Positions 45,976 through 54,980 of a stretch of DNA of 64,000 nt are shown here, one piece after another (position 1 is the first letter of the stretch; every line of letters begins with the position of its first letter). A program made the position numbers and the translations under genes. Source of the stretch: Leptospira neocaledonica (GTDB taxonomy: Bacteria; Spirochaetota; Leptospiria; Leptospirales; Leptospiraceae); assembly GCF_002812205.1 (NCBI RefSeq), contig NZ_NPEA01000004.1, positions 62,001 to 126,000 of the forward strand, in the 5' to 3' direction. The notes beneath the pieces were generated by a model, which saw only the letters and a program-made list of their open reading frames with translations, did not search any database and had not been told where the DNA came from.

Positions 45976-46131
45976 TTACTTCTTATAGATTCGAGTCTTA
46001 CTCTTACCCATACCGCAAAGCCCACACAGTAATCCAAACGGACCTAAGCAAATAAATCCGAAGCATGACCTTATCCATCCGAATCCTTTGGTTTTTGTTT
46101 CAATGATTAATTCTTCTTTATCTTCTTTCAT
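45976..46131 (-). CDS. Small hydrophobic Cys/Gly-rich peptide, coupled to the DUF2085 gene
   Basis: 51 residues: an acidic start (KEDKEELIIETKTKG), a short hydrophobic Cys/Gly middle (SCFGFICLGPFGLLCGLCG) and a basic tail (KSKTRIYKK). It ends one base before the ATG of the DUF2085 gene, so translation is probably coupled. Charge layout suggests insertion in a membrane. No family recognised; it could be a partner peptide. Confidence 0.5.
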   Translation of the reverse strand: MKEDKEELIIETKTKGFGWIRSCFGFICLGPFGLLCGLCGMGKSKTRIYKK

Positions 46132-46149
46132 TCAAGGGCATTCCTGAAT

Positions 46150-47235
46150 TTATTGGTTTGGCGATTCAGCTAATTGAAATATACTTTTGGGATAATACTG
46201 GATCTTCTTAACTTCCAACTTAAGTAACTTCGCCTTGTAATTTCCACCTTTCAAATTATCTAAAGCCTCCCTACAGTCCTTAATATTTGCCGGAGTTAAT
46301 TCTTCCTTATTTCTCACATATCTCCTATTGTAGTAAACGCAATCAATAGGTCTTTCTAAATAGAAAAATCCTTTTACTTCACGAATAATTAGAAATACAC
46401 CCACTCCATTTAATATTTCTTCTGCTTGGTCCAACGAATTTGGTTTAAATTTTATGATTTCATCGGGCCATTTAATATCTCTATAAAATGGAACAATCGA
46501 AAAATTACCTCCGTTGGATGTTCTTGATTGTTGAATCTCGAATTGCAGATAATCATTTAACTCTATGGTCTGACCTTTGCGATTATATTCCTTTTTAAAC
46601 TCACTTGGAGAAGCCCAAGAAACTATGTATTTAGTTTTCGCTAAATTATTATAATAATCCTTTTTTCGCAGGAACTGTATTTCACTAATTGATTTTTGCC
46701 ATGCTCCATCATACTTATTTGAAATATTAGGATTTTCATAGGGATTGAAGACGGAAAGTAAGTAGTCAGTATTCTTTAATAATTCCTCTTCAAGAAAATA
46801 AGTATCTGATCCTTTTATTAAGTTTGATTTTTCAACAAAGTTTCTTTGAAGATTTTTAATAAGCATCTTCATGTAAGGGATATCCCCCAAAGCAGTAGGA
46901 GTATTATTTTTCCCACATAGAGCGTAAAATAATTCCCTGAAAATTAGATACTCTTCTTCCGATTCTATCGACGAACTATTTCGAGCTATTTTAACAGGTA
47001 TTGCTAATAGCTTACCTTCCAAATCTATAGAGTATACCGATCTTTCATCGGAATCAAATCCTCTAAAATCGGCTGTTCCAAATACTGAGCAGTGCTCATT
47101 CCGATAATTTTGCTTATAATTATCATTCAAATTTTTCCATCGATCTACGATTTCTTTCTCTGATTTCAAATTAACGGAAGTACAACTTAAATTTAATAAT
47201 ATTATTACATTAACTATAACTAATATACTTTTCAT
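46150..47235 (-). CDS. Lipoprotein of unknown function
   Basis: 361 residues with signal (KSILVIVNVIILLNLSC) and lipobox Cys. The mature part is long, polar and soluble (HCSVFGTADFRGFDSDERSV, EEYLIFRELFYALCGKNN, QFEIQQSRTSNGGNFSIVPF), without recognised domains. It is followed 18 bases later by the small peptide gene. Confidence 0.6.
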   Translation of the reverse strand: MKSILVIVNVIILLNLSCTSVNLKSEKEIVDRWKNLNDNYKQNYRNEHCSVFGTADFRGFDSDERSVYSIDLEGKLLAIPVKIARNSSSIESEEEYLIFRELFYALCGKNNTPTALGDIPYMKMLIKNLQRNFVEKSNLIKGSDTYFLEEELLKNTDYLLSVFNPYENPNISNKYDGAWQKSISEIQFLRKKDYYNNLAKTKYIVSWASPSEFKKEYNRKGQTIELNDYLQFEIQQSRTSNGGNFSIVPFYRDIKWPDEIIKFKPNSLDQAEEILNGVGVFLIIREVKGFFYLERPIDCVYYNRRYVRNKEELTPANIKDCREALDNLKGGNYKAKLLKLEVKKIQYYPKSIFQLAESPNQ

Positions 47236-47294
47236 TATTACCCTCTTTTCGAAACTGACAAACTTCTTCCAAAAATAAAAGAAAAGCTTTTTTT

Positions 47295-47678
47295 CTAATA
47301 TATCGGATTAGCAGGTTTTAGGTGACATTGAAGCATTGCCATGAATCCAGGAGACCTAATAAGATAACCCCAGGTTTGAATCTCACTGATGCAACCATCT
47401 ACATCTGATTTATAATAGTAATCTCCGGAATTGATACCGACTAAGCTTGAAGCCTGAGCATTCAAGATCGCATTACTAGCGGTCAGAACTGAAGGATCGT
47501 AGGACGCGGCAACGGCAACATAGGTATTTACTGCATCTTGGATCCTCTGCTTTACTTCAGATCCTTTTTGTCGGTCATCAGCTAACCCTGCTTCATTGAG
47601 AAGGCTGCAGGAAAAAGAAAGAAAAAAAATTAGAAACAATTTCGCATCCAATAGGAATCGAAGCATAGAAACACTCAA
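47295..47678 (-). CDS. Small lipoprotein, controlled by palindromic operator region
   Basis: 127 residues; ATG 47666 is an alternative start. Signal LFLIFFLSFSC. The mature part (QRIQDAVNTYVAVAASYDPS, NSGDYYYKSDVDGCISEIQT, FMAMLQCHL) resembles a recurring leptospiral lipoprotein type with two conserved Cys, also seen at the end of the 17781 product. Its promoter region contains two CCACATT-AATGTGG palindromes shared with the divergent XRE regulator. Confidence 0.6.
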   Translation of the reverse strand: MSVSMLRFLLDAKLFLIFFLSFSCSLLNEAGLADDRQKGSEVKQRIQDAVNTYVAVAASYDPSVLTASNAILNAQASSLVGINSGDYYYKSDVDGCISEIQTWGYLIRSPGFMAMLQCHLKPANPIY

Positions 47679-47694
47679 TTAACGATATTTTTAC

Positions 47695-47840
47695 CCACAT
47701 TAGAATGTGGCTTTTATTTTCGTCAAGAAGACCCACATTAAAATGTGGCTATATTTGAAATTTTTACTTATTTTCTATTTTTTCAAGCCGCCCACATTTC
47801 GCACTGTAGGTATGATTCTGATCCAACCCACATAATAATG
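47695..47840. promoter_or_regulatory. Array of CCACATT-nn-AATGTGG operators
   Basis: Two perfect palindromes, CCACATT-AG-AATGTGG (47695-47710) and CCACATT-AA-AATGTGG (47733-47748), are followed by a half-site CCACATT (47792-47798) and a degenerate site CCACATAATAATGTG overlapping the regulator's start codon (47828-47842). Centres of the first two are 38 bases apart. The array lies between the divergent lipoprotein (47678) and XRE regulator (47838), so autoregulation plus control of the lipoprotein is likely. Confidence 0.75.
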
Positions 47841-48062
47841 TGTGTGGATTCAGACGAATTTAAGAAAAGACTCGGTAAAAGAATTAAGAAGCTTAGACTC
47901 GCTGCCGGATTAACACAGGAGGACATGGACGAAGGTGATTTTGCCGTCCATTTCAGAACGATTCAAGAAATCGAAAATGGTCGGACTAATCCGAATGTGA
48001 ATACTTTATTTCGGATTTCAAAAAGACTGAAGGTGAAGCCCAAGGATCTTTTTGATATTTAA
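47838..48062 (+). CDS. XRE/Cro-type helix-turn-helix regulator
   Basis: 74 residues from ATG 47838, inside the fourth operator-like site. A complete HTH_3 domain is readable: RLGKRIKKLRLAAGLTQEDM, FRTIQEIENGRTNP, NTLFRISKRLKVKPKDLFD. There is no second domain. Its own operators suggest a simple autoregulatory repressor, and the adjacent lipoprotein gene shares them. The longer frame to 47745 has no fitting start. Confidence 0.85.
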   Translation: MCVDSDEFKKRLGKRIKKLRLAAGLTQEDMDEGDFAVHFRTIQEIENGRTNPNVNTLFRISKRLKVKPKDLFDI

Positions 48063-48068
48063 GAAAAG

Positions 48069-48172
48069 TGGAGCTGACGGGATTCGAACCCGCATGCAGG
48101 GTTTTAATGAATGCACAAATTTTCACTCCTGCATTTATTAAGAACCTCGCTTTTCCATTAAGCTACAGCCCC
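48069..48172 (-). tRNA. tRNA-like gene with a 32-base insertion in the anticodon arm
   Basis: 104 bases. Acceptor GGGGCTG/CAGCTCC (one wobble), D-arm GCTT-AATGGAA-AAGC with A14, G18-G19 and A21, T-arm GCGGG-TTCGAAT-CCCGT, variable loop TGCAT and discriminator A are all normal; CCA is not encoded. Anticodon-stem halves AGGTT and AACCC enclose 39 bases instead of 7. The extra bases form TTAAT-A-AATGCA / TGCATT-C-ATTAA with a 14-base loop, so a roughly 15-pair stem replaces the anticodon loop. It could be a non-decoding tRNA mimic, a precursor with a small insertion, or a relic; compensatory pairing argues against random decay. Confidence 0.7.
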
Positions 48173-48204
48173 TTCTTTATTTAAATTTTTATTTTTCTTT
48201 AAAC

Positions 48205-48210
48205 TGTCAA
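48205..48210 (-). promoter_or_regulatory. -35 element of the tRNA-like gene
   Basis: TTGACA, a perfect consensus, lies 32 bases before the presumed first base of the RNA at 48172, the right distance for transcription starting at its 5' end. The AT-rich spacer offers only weak -10 candidates. The rest of 48211-48404 shows nothing I recognise. Confidence 0.5.
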
Positions 48211-48404
48211 GCATTTTCTTAAAGATGAGTTTCACAAATTAGATCAATTTATTTCTTAATCTATCCAGCTTTATTTGTTTGATAATCATTATCCTTGTAG
48301 AGTGATTATCGAGCAGTTGTCAAAAACCGGCAGCATAAACTATATACAATAAAACATTGATATTTGAATCAAAATCGTAACCTAATTTCATCAAGCGATA
48401 TAAT

Positions 48405-49328
48405 TTACGTAATAGATTCACTTAACGGTATTCCGTAAATATAATGTTGCAGATGGTCAGGCCAATTCTTTCCTAAGTTTTTATTTAGCAGAGTTAATAG
48501 CGCCGAATAATCAATAAGTTCTATTTGTGGATTGTACTTCTCAAAATCTTTCGCTTCTGCAGTAAAGGACGAAGTTGTAACCAAGATTCCTTTATTAGCT
48601 CGTTCACTATGAACAACTCCAAGGAGTTCTCTAATTTCTTTTACAGAAATAGGCTTTTTGTATTTCTTACATTGAATTAGATTTTTTGTTTTCACCCCTT
48701 TTTCAATGATCTCTGCAAATATATCTATTCCGCCGTCATGAGTTCTTTTGGTAGCCTGTGTTTCATAACCCATTAACGAGTAAAGTTTAGCAATTATGAT
48801 TTCAAATCCTTCTGGCGACAAATTAGTTAAATGATCACTCGAGTGAGAGACGTTAATATATCGGGCTGTAACTATCGATGTCGCATCACTGATACCCCGA
48901 ATGGCACTATCCGGCAGACTCATTGACTGAGATTCAAAATATAGCCCTATTGCGGAAAGAGCTTTAGCAGGATAATTAGGAAGAAAGTCTAAAACCCATG
49001 TAAGCCCTTCACGCGCATTTTTTATATCTTCGGATATTCTGAAATAAAGTTCCCTCGAATTAATTAATTCTTCCTGTCCTTCTTTTGAAAAAGAATATAA
49101 ATATCGAGAAAGATCTTCGTCATAACTAAAATATCCATTGTTTATTAAAAAGCACCGAAGAACGGCTCTAATTTCTGATTCAGTCCAACTTTGAATCTTT
49201 TCTAAAAATTCATTTTTTATATCTGACGATGGAAAGTAATTATTCGGTGTCATCAAAGGGCTACGAACTTTAATAAAGTCAAACCACAAGTTGAAGGGTA
49301 AATCTTTTGCTGGTATAAACTTTGTCAT
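48405..49328 (-). CDS. Mrr-like restriction endonuclease
   Basis: 307 residues. The N-terminal 160 residues are a helical domain without clear match. The C-terminal Mrr_cat domain is distinct: SPEGFEIIIAKLYSLMGYET, then RTHDGGIDIFAE with the catalytic Asp202, then NLIQCKKYKKPISV giving Gln219-x-Lys221, then KGILVTTSSFTAEAKDF. This is the PD-(D/E)xK core of Mrr-type nucleases that cut modified or foreign DNA. It lies 189 bases behind the OLD-family gene in the same direction, suggesting a joint defence unit. Confidence 0.85.
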   Translation of the reverse strand: MTKFIPAKDLPFNLWFDFIKVRSPLMTPNNYFPSSDIKNEFLEKIQSWTESEIRAVLRCFLINNGYFSYDEDLSRYLYSFSKEGQEELINSRELYFRISEDIKNAREGLTWVLDFLPNYPAKALSAIGLYFESQSMSLPDSAIRGISDATSIVTARYINVSHSSDHLTNLSPEGFEIIIAKLYSLMGYETQATKRTHDGGIDIFAEIIEKGVKTKNLIQCKKYKKPISVKEIRELLGVVHSERANKGILVTTSSFTAEAKDFEKYNPQIELIDYSALLTLLNKNLGKNWPDHLQHYIYGIPLSESIT

Positions 49329-49517
49329 ATTAAATTTTCACTTCAGATCGCTGTATCCTCTACATAAAGATTCCATCATGTATTTTACCTTTAAAATATC
49401 GCTCAATATTAAAAAATATGAGACCTATATTTGAACTTAACTGATCCCGTCAAGATTTCGCTATACGAATATTATAAATACTAAAATCCAGACTATTATC
49501 AAAGAAAATGCGCGAAA

Positions 49518-51524
49518 TTATTTTTTCGTTATAAATGTCTTCCATTCACAAAGCTGTATATTCTTAATTAATAGATCAATTATCGGATTAATCGCGTCAG
49601 GATATTCTTTAGTCATTTTCTCCGCAAAAAACCTACCGGCCAAAGGTTTGCTTGGAGTTCCATAGAATTTCGTAGACTCACTCTTGATAGTTTTGTAGTT
49701 TTCCGAAGCTTTGTGAAATACTGTTTCAAAATCCTTTTCCCATACGGCCATCTGTTGGCTAATTGTTGTTTCTGGAAAAAAATATTCAGATTCGGCGTAG
49801 GGCACACCTATAAATGTAAAAAGTTCTTTATTACGTTTTGATTTGTGCTTTATGTCTTCGACCTGATTCGTTGGTATTGAAGACAGATCAAAATCCGGCT
49901 TATCACCATCAAATATTACATAGCATGGTATTTTAAACTCATTAAAGAGTATAAACAAGTATGATATGGTATCAACTGATCCAGCCGAAATTATTGAAAT
50001 GCGATTTGTATCTAAATCAAAGCCCTTATTTTTAAGATAGATTGGTAATGAATATTTCTCGGTCTCCCCCTCAATTATTATTACTTTCTTTGCAAAGAAT
50101 CCTTCGTTCTTAGATTCATCACAAATATGATAAAATCGATGGCGTAAACTTTTCGCATCTATGCCTTCTTTGCCGTAACGATTCTTATAAAAATTAAGGA
50201 GAGAATCTACAGAAAATTCATACACATTTGTTCGAAGCTTAGTATTCTCATATTTCTCCTTCCTAAAAAGACGTATCTCATCGAAGTTTTCTACTTTTAC
50301 AAAATAGCTATCATGAGTTGTATAAATTATCTGAGTACCACTTTCAGAAAAATCTCTAAAAAAATTATATGCAGATCTTTTCACATGCGAATGTAAATAT
50401 ATTTCTGGCTCTTCGATACCAATAATAATATCATCAGAAGCTCCCGCAGCCTGTTTGAATTGATGATAAGTTCGTAGTAAAGCAAAGATTGCAAGCCTTT
50501 GCATTCCGTGCCCTTTATAAATAAGTTCCGAATTGAATCCGTCATCACCATATAATTTTGGTAAAATTAAATCCTCAATCGCTGGGGGAGCAAATTTTAA
50601 ATTTAGCAAACAGTCAATATCTATCCCAAGATTACTGTTTAGTGATCTATTAATTTCATCAATTCTTGATGCCCCGCCGGACGTATCTATTTTGCCTATT
50701 ATTGTATCAATGAATTCTTTTGTTTGTTTATCTATTTCATCCTTAAGCTCTTTTCCTATTTGATTAGTTAAAAATGAAATAATGGATCCAAAGGGCGATG
50801 TTTTGGTAAGTTTTAAATCATCTTGCAAATTTTTCAGAGCCGGTATCAAAAAATATCTAGGAAGATTTCCTTTTAGAATTCCTCTCCAACCTAGGATTTT
50901 ATCGTCGCCTGTGATTTTTCTTTTTGGAATGCTTCCTGAGTTCCACAATTCCTTGATCTTATTATGATATTCTTCAGGAGAAGGCTGCTTATTTGAAAAA
51001 AAAGACTTAATATCATTCCCGTTGATATGAAGATCCATCTTCCACCATTTTGACAAATTAGTTTTCGTTGGCGGTTTATCGATGCAGTTTAACCATTCAT
51101 AATCTTCTGGAACTGTCCATTTCGAACCATGCTTTGATTCGTATATATTTAATTCATCGGAAGGAATTTCATCTTCATCAGATTCTTCTCCATCTAAACT
51201 TTCGGACAAATTGACTATTTTCTGCGTTATAGTTAAAGACTCATTATCATCCGCAAGGTGAAGCTTAAAGCGATCCTTTTCTATTGCTGTTAATTGAAAC
51301 AGCGTAACTTCAATCTCGATTTGCTTTGTAGTGTCTTCATGATGAAAACTTTCTTTTTTAATCTTTCCTTTACTAAAATTAAAAAAAATATCTATCGCTT
51401 CAAGAACGTTTGATTTTCCAGAACTATTTTCACCCACCAATCCTGTTAATGCCTGAAATGTTATGTATACCCCATTGGAATCAAAAGTTTTAAAATTCTT
51501 CACCGAAATGGATTTAATTTTCAT
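49518..51524 (-). CDS. OLD-family ATPase-TOPRIM nuclease
   Basis: 668 residues. Walker A GENSSGKS (31-38) and a signature-like YKGHGMQRLAIFAL (about 337-350) precede Walker B IIIGIEEPEIYLHSH (366-380) and the His switch YTTHDSYF (401-408). A C-terminal TOPRIM fold follows: VIIIEGETEKYSLP (481-494), SIISAGSVDTISY and YVIFDGDKPDF (535-545). This is the OLD nuclease layout, as in phage P2 Old and the GajA subunit of Gabija. No UvrD-like helicase partner is beside it, so Gabija itself is not supported. An Mrr-like nuclease follows, then the tRNA-like gene. Confidence 0.85.
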   Translation of the reverse strand: MKIKSISVKNFKTFDSNGVYITFQALTGLVGENSSGKSNVLEAIDIFFNFSKGKIKKESFHHEDTTKQIEIEVTLFQLTAIEKDRFKLHLADDNESLTITQKIVNLSESLDGEESDEDEIPSDELNIYESKHGSKWTVPEDYEWLNCIDKPPTKTNLSKWWKMDLHINGNDIKSFFSNKQPSPEEYHNKIKELWNSGSIPKRKITGDDKILGWRGILKGNLPRYFLIPALKNLQDDLKLTKTSPFGSIISFLTNQIGKELKDEIDKQTKEFIDTIIGKIDTSGGASRIDEINRSLNSNLGIDIDCLLNLKFAPPAIEDLILPKLYGDDGFNSELIYKGHGMQRLAIFALLRTYHQFKQAAGASDDIIIGIEEPEIYLHSHVKRSAYNFFRDFSESGTQIIYTTHDSYFVKVENFDEIRLFRKEKYENTKLRTNVYEFSVDSLLNFYKNRYGKEGIDAKSLRHRFYHICDESKNEGFFAKKVIIIEGETEKYSLPIYLKNKGFDLDTNRISIISAGSVDTISYLFILFNEFKIPCYVIFDGDKPDFDLSSIPTNQVEDIKHKSKRNKELFTFIGVPYAESEYFFPETTISQQMAVWEKDFETVFHKASENYKTIKSESTKFYGTPSKPLAGRFFAEKMTKEYPDAINPIIDLLIKNIQLCEWKTFITKK

Positions 51525-51708
51525 TTTTATTCCCTATTATCGATTAACTAAAGCGCAAAATCAAGACCAGCCGAAAGTCAAAATGAATCTCTCTCCGAAT
51601 AATCCTGCAGCTTCCTTTTCATTCGACTCCCATATTTATTCCAAAAAATACTTTTCTTTTTAATGTGTCTAACGTTTTGTTTCCTTAAAAAACAAAAAAG
51701 TAATACAC

Positions 51709-53046
51709 ATGCAAACCTCTTTAAAATATCCAGAAATTGACTCTTCCGGACAATCCTTCACTCCTACTCGGCCTTGGCTTGAATTCGGAATATTTAATAC
51801 TCGTAATCCGAACCGAGGACCACCTTTCCTCCAATCCAGAGCCGCCCTCCCTCGAAGAAATATTAGAAAAACAGAAAATAGAAATCTTTCTCCAACACCT
51901 TTACCCAAACACTACAACCCAGCTCTCAACACTGACTACTTCACTGGAATAACAAAGAAGATCCTAAATGACTTCTACCCAAAGAAGTGTCCAACTCCTG
52001 AGTGTAAGAGTAGAATATTAGACAAAGAGATCTCTACAAGACTCGATCTAATTAGATGTCCTCAATGTAGGTATCTAACCTCAAGACTAAGCTACACTCC
52101 CCTTCACCATTTCAAACTACCAATATGGATGTTCGGATATGTCCTTTATGAATCTATAATACAATACCCAAAGGTAGTAACAGCGACAGAACTAAGTAAG
52201 AAGTTAAGAATAGGATATAATGCCGCAAGCTTACTCAAGAGAAGATTCCAGCTATTCGCTTCTGACCAACTTCCAAAGTATAAGCAACTCACTTACGAAG
52301 CGTTGAGTGATCAGTTCAAGGACTTCCTACTACCTCCGAATGAAAATAGAGACATCACCAAGATCATGTCAAAGCGGCCATACGTATGCGTAGACACTGC
52401 TGTATTGTATTCTGCAGGTGAGAGAGCAAGCCAAGGAAGGAAAAGATACAGCCACAGAGGACAAACCTCTTCTATATACCTTTCAGAAAAGCTTGGTGGT
52501 AAACAAATAGGAACTCTTGTCCAGACTATAGCAATCAAGCAAGGACCAGTATTCTTTTCATCAGTCCCAAACCAGAAAGCAGAAACTCTGGGACCTTTAA
52601 TTAGAGAACACTTACCAACGACCACTCCCTTATTCACAGACCAAGGATACCCATGGCTTTGGGGAATATATAGAAACCACAGGTCCGTAAATCATAGTGC
52701 AAGATCAAAGGACAATAGGTTTAGGTTTGCTCGCAATAGATGGAGTAAGAATGGAGTCCATAACCAAGTAGCAGAAGGAAACCATAGAGTCCTTAAGACT
52801 GCCTTTGCTTCTTACGGATACATAAAGCCAAAGTATTCGCAAGCATATCTGAATGAGTTCAGCTTCATTAAGAATGCGAATGTATTCGGACTCGATATAC
52901 TAGTTGAAGGTGATGATTCTTGTTTGAGTAGGGATCGTTCTCCTTCGGAAAAGAAAACGCCCGGGAACGGAGCGGTTGCGATTCGAAGGAAAGGATCACT
53001 ACTCGAACAGTATTCGCATCTTCTTACTAAAAATATAATGCTGTAG
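51709..53046 (+). CDS. Transposase of IS copy 2, read from an upstream host start
   Basis: 445 residues from ATG 51709. The first 27 residues ([10 protein letters not shown]...WLEFG) lie outside the IS and match no transposase; they are probably the N-terminus of the winged-helix-like gene whose remainder is at 5464. The IS part carries the zinc ribbon, helix-turn-helix and DDE core described for copy 1, here with a usable start. The frame leaves the IS at 52996 and ends in 16 codons antisense to the neighbouring gene. It is the more plausible of the two copies to make full-length transposase. Confidence 0.65.
   Translation: MQTSLKYPEIDSSGQSFTPTRPWLEFGIFNTRNPNRGPPFLQSRAALPRRNIRKTENRNLSPTPLPKHYNPALNTDYFTGITKKILNDFYPKKCPTPECKSRILDKEISTRLDLIRCPQCRYLTSRLSYTPLHHFKLPIWMFGYVLYESIIQYPKVVTATELSKKLRIGYNAASLLKRRFQLFASDQLPKYKQLTYEALSDQFKDFLLPPNENRDITKIMSKRPYVCVDTAVLYSAGERASQGRKRYSHRGQTSSIYLSEKLGGKQIGTLVQTIAIKQGPVFFSSVPNQKAETLGPLIREHLPTTTPLFTDQGYPWLWGIYRNHRSVNHSARSKDNRFRFARNRWSKNGVHNQVAEGNHRVLKTAFASYGYIKPKYSQAYLNEFSFIKNANVFGLDILVEGDDSCLSRDRSPSEKKTPGNGAVAIRRKGSLLEQYSHLLTKNIML
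51792..52996 (+). mobile_element. IS1595-like insertion sequence, copy 2
   Basis: 1205 bases, apparently identical to 4259-5463 and in the same orientation, which suggests very recent duplication or gene conversion. The right edge is followed by CACTACTC (ATCACTACTC counting the last two IS bases), the same 10-mer as directly left of copy 1. Left and right flanks of this copy do not share a target duplication. The right edge is three bases before the stop of the PilZ-type gene. Confidence 0.8.
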
Positions 53047-54276
53047 GAAGACCATATCATCCGGGTTAGAATCAAAAAAGTTCACGCCTAATTGATATTT
53101 CCCATCTGCAATCTCCAAGAATCGGACCACTTCTCCCCTTAGAACCAAATTTCTTTCCGAAATTGGAATGAACATTTTAATAATATTATGCTTTTTTAAA
53201 TAATTAAAAGTTCTTTCATCTTCTATTTCGAATAAAAGGCCGTTCATACTAATGTCCAGGATCCGAGTGACGGCCTCTTCATTTCTAAAGTTTTCTTGGC
53301 GGATATACACCTTTGTCAGAGCGTAGGTGAGAATATCCCCTAATTCTTCTATATACAATGCCTGTTGCTGGACGATAGAGAATTTATCCATCGCAGTGGA
53401 GAATACCTTCACATAGCCGATCGGGTCATTAAACAAACGAATAGGGGTAACTATATAAGAAATCAAAAAATTACGAACTTCTTCTTTTTGAAGTTCTCTG
53501 AAAAACTCATCTGCCTTTGCCTGTCCTCTCGCTTGGATCAAACTCAGATATTCATCCCTAAAATTATTCAAATAAGGATCCGCTTCTTCCCCGATATAAC
53601 TCTTAATTAATGAACAATCCGAGACGTATACGGAACGATTGTATTTTTTAATAAAATCTCCGAAAAATCCTCCATCTTTTCCGGGACCGAAAAATACGAT
53701 CTCATAATCCTTTGAAATCCCTAGAATATATTCAGTAACCATCAAGTTGATCAATTTTAGGCTTGGATTATCCTTCTTAATCTCCTTCATAAGATGGAAA
53801 AATCTTTGTTCTACGCTAAGATTTTTTCCGAGTTCTCTTTCTCCTCCACTCAGGGAGCGATAGAGGATTACATAATTCATAAAAAGGTCGTCTACTGCGA
53901 CCCTTAGGTTTTTACGGAATGCAGCCGCCTGTAACTCGGAAGGAATTTTGACTCGGACATGATCTTCCCAAAAATCCAGAAGTACTACTTCGAATTGATA
54001 GAGTATATTCAAGATTTCGAAACTGATTTTTGCTCTAAGTATACCTTTGGGCTGAAGATAAGGAACATAAAGAACAAGAGTGTCCTCACTCACTTCTTCC
54101 ACTACGGAGGTAAGCTTCTCCCCTTCGTAATCGAAAGGGAATTCTCTTTGATCCGCTTTCAAACTATAGAATAGGTGTTTAACCAAATTGATATCGGAAC
54201 CGATGATTGTTTCTCCAAACATCGTTTCTAAAATCGTAATCAGTTCCTGGAGTGTATCCGATCTTCCTACAGCCAT
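52999..54276 (-). CDS. PilZ/DUF1577-like protein
   Basis: 425 residues. The first three quarters resemble leptospiral DUF1577 proteins ([39 protein letters not shown]). The C-terminal domain reads as PilZ ([46 protein letters not shown]), suggesting cyclic-di-GMP binding, although the usual RxxxR start is not clear. The stop lies two bases from the IS boundary, so the gene seems just spared. It starts the conserved right part of the window and is read towards the IS. Confidence 0.65.
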   Translation of the reverse strand: MAVGRSDTLQELITILETMFGETIIGSDINLVKHLFYSLKADQREFPFDYEGEKLTSVVEEVSEDTLVLYVPYLQPKGILRAKISFEILNILYQFEVVLLDFWEDHVRVKIPSELQAAAFRKNLRVAVDDLFMNYVILYRSLSGGERELGKNLSVEQRFFHLMKEIKKDNPSLKLINLMVTEYILGISKDYEIVFFGPGKDGGFFGDFIKKYNRSVYVSDCSLIKSYIGEEADPYLNNFRDEYLSLIQARGQAKADEFFRELQKEEVRNFLISYIVTPIRLFNDPIGYVKVFSTAMDKFSIVQQQALYIEELGDILTYALTKVYIRQENFRNEEAVTRILDISMNGLLFEIEDERTFNYLKKHNIIKMFIPISERNLVLRGEVVRFLEIADGKYQLGVNFFDSNPDDMVFLQHYIFSKKMRILFE

Positions 54277-54452
54277 GACGGTCCGGGTAAAATTTTCCCT
54301 TATCTTTATTTTCGACTTCGGGACTTTAGGAATCCAGTGCCGTCTCTCGGAATTCGGAGCTTTCTTCTTTTTTTCGAAAATGAGACATATACGAGTATTT
54401 TCCGGAAGGAAATTGTTCAGGGGATTTTTATGCTTTTGCCGAAAAATAAACC

Positions 54453-54980
54453 ATGGCAGAGAACAAGTCCGAACTGAATCCAGAACTTTTCGATATGATG
54501 CGTCGGGGACAACTTTCCGCGAATAAGATCCTTAACTTGATTTCACTTAGAGATCTTGTGGATAAATTCGCTTCCAAGCCGTTTTTGGAAGAGGAAAAAC
54601 TCCAGGAAATTAAAGAACGCACTGGAGTGGAACCGGACATTCTTACTTGGGGTGATTATTTCCAAACTGAGATCGCTTCCCGTTATTTTAATAAAACTGA
54701 TTCTGAATTTTCCAAGATCGTAGATACGATTCGTTTCGATCTCATTTCATCTCATCTCATTTTTTCAGATAAACCTGACTACTTTGTAGACTCTGTTAGA
54801 GGCCAGGCCCTCGTTTCTAAATCCATCGATAGTTCTTTTTGGACTTTGGAAGATGAAGAGAATGTTCATTTAGAAATTCTATTAGATTATTACGACCAAA
54901 TGGGCATTGGCGAAAAGCCTCTTACCGTTTCGGATAGAGTTTGGTACGAAAGTTTCGAATTAAAACAGGAAGCTGTTTAA
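54453..54980 (+). CDS. Protein of unknown function coupled to the enoyl-CoA hydratase gene
   Basis: 175 residues, acidic, soluble and helical ([37 protein letters not shown]). Its TAA overlaps the next ATG (TAATG), so the two are translated together. No family recognised; a partner of the hydratase is possible. Confidence 0.6.
   Translation: MAENKSELNPELFDMMRRGQLSANKILNLISLRDLVDKFASKPFLEEEKLQEIKERTGVEPDILTWGDYFQTEIASRYFNKTDSEFSKIVDTIRFDLISSHLIFSDKPDYFVDSVRGQALVSKSIDSSFWTLEDEENVHLEILLDYYDQMGIGEKPLTVSDRVWYESFELKQEAV

Noticed and set aside
48069..48172. tmRNA fragment or normal long-variable-arm tRNA (Leu/Ser/Tyr/Sec)
   Set aside because: D- and T-arms are ordinary and the variable loop is five bases; the extra length falls between the anticodon-stem halves, which neither type explains.
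49518..51524. Gabija (GajA) or PARIS system
   Set aside because: The ATPase-TOPRIM protein fits the wider OLD family, but neither a UvrD-like GajB nor a DUF4435 partner is adjacent.
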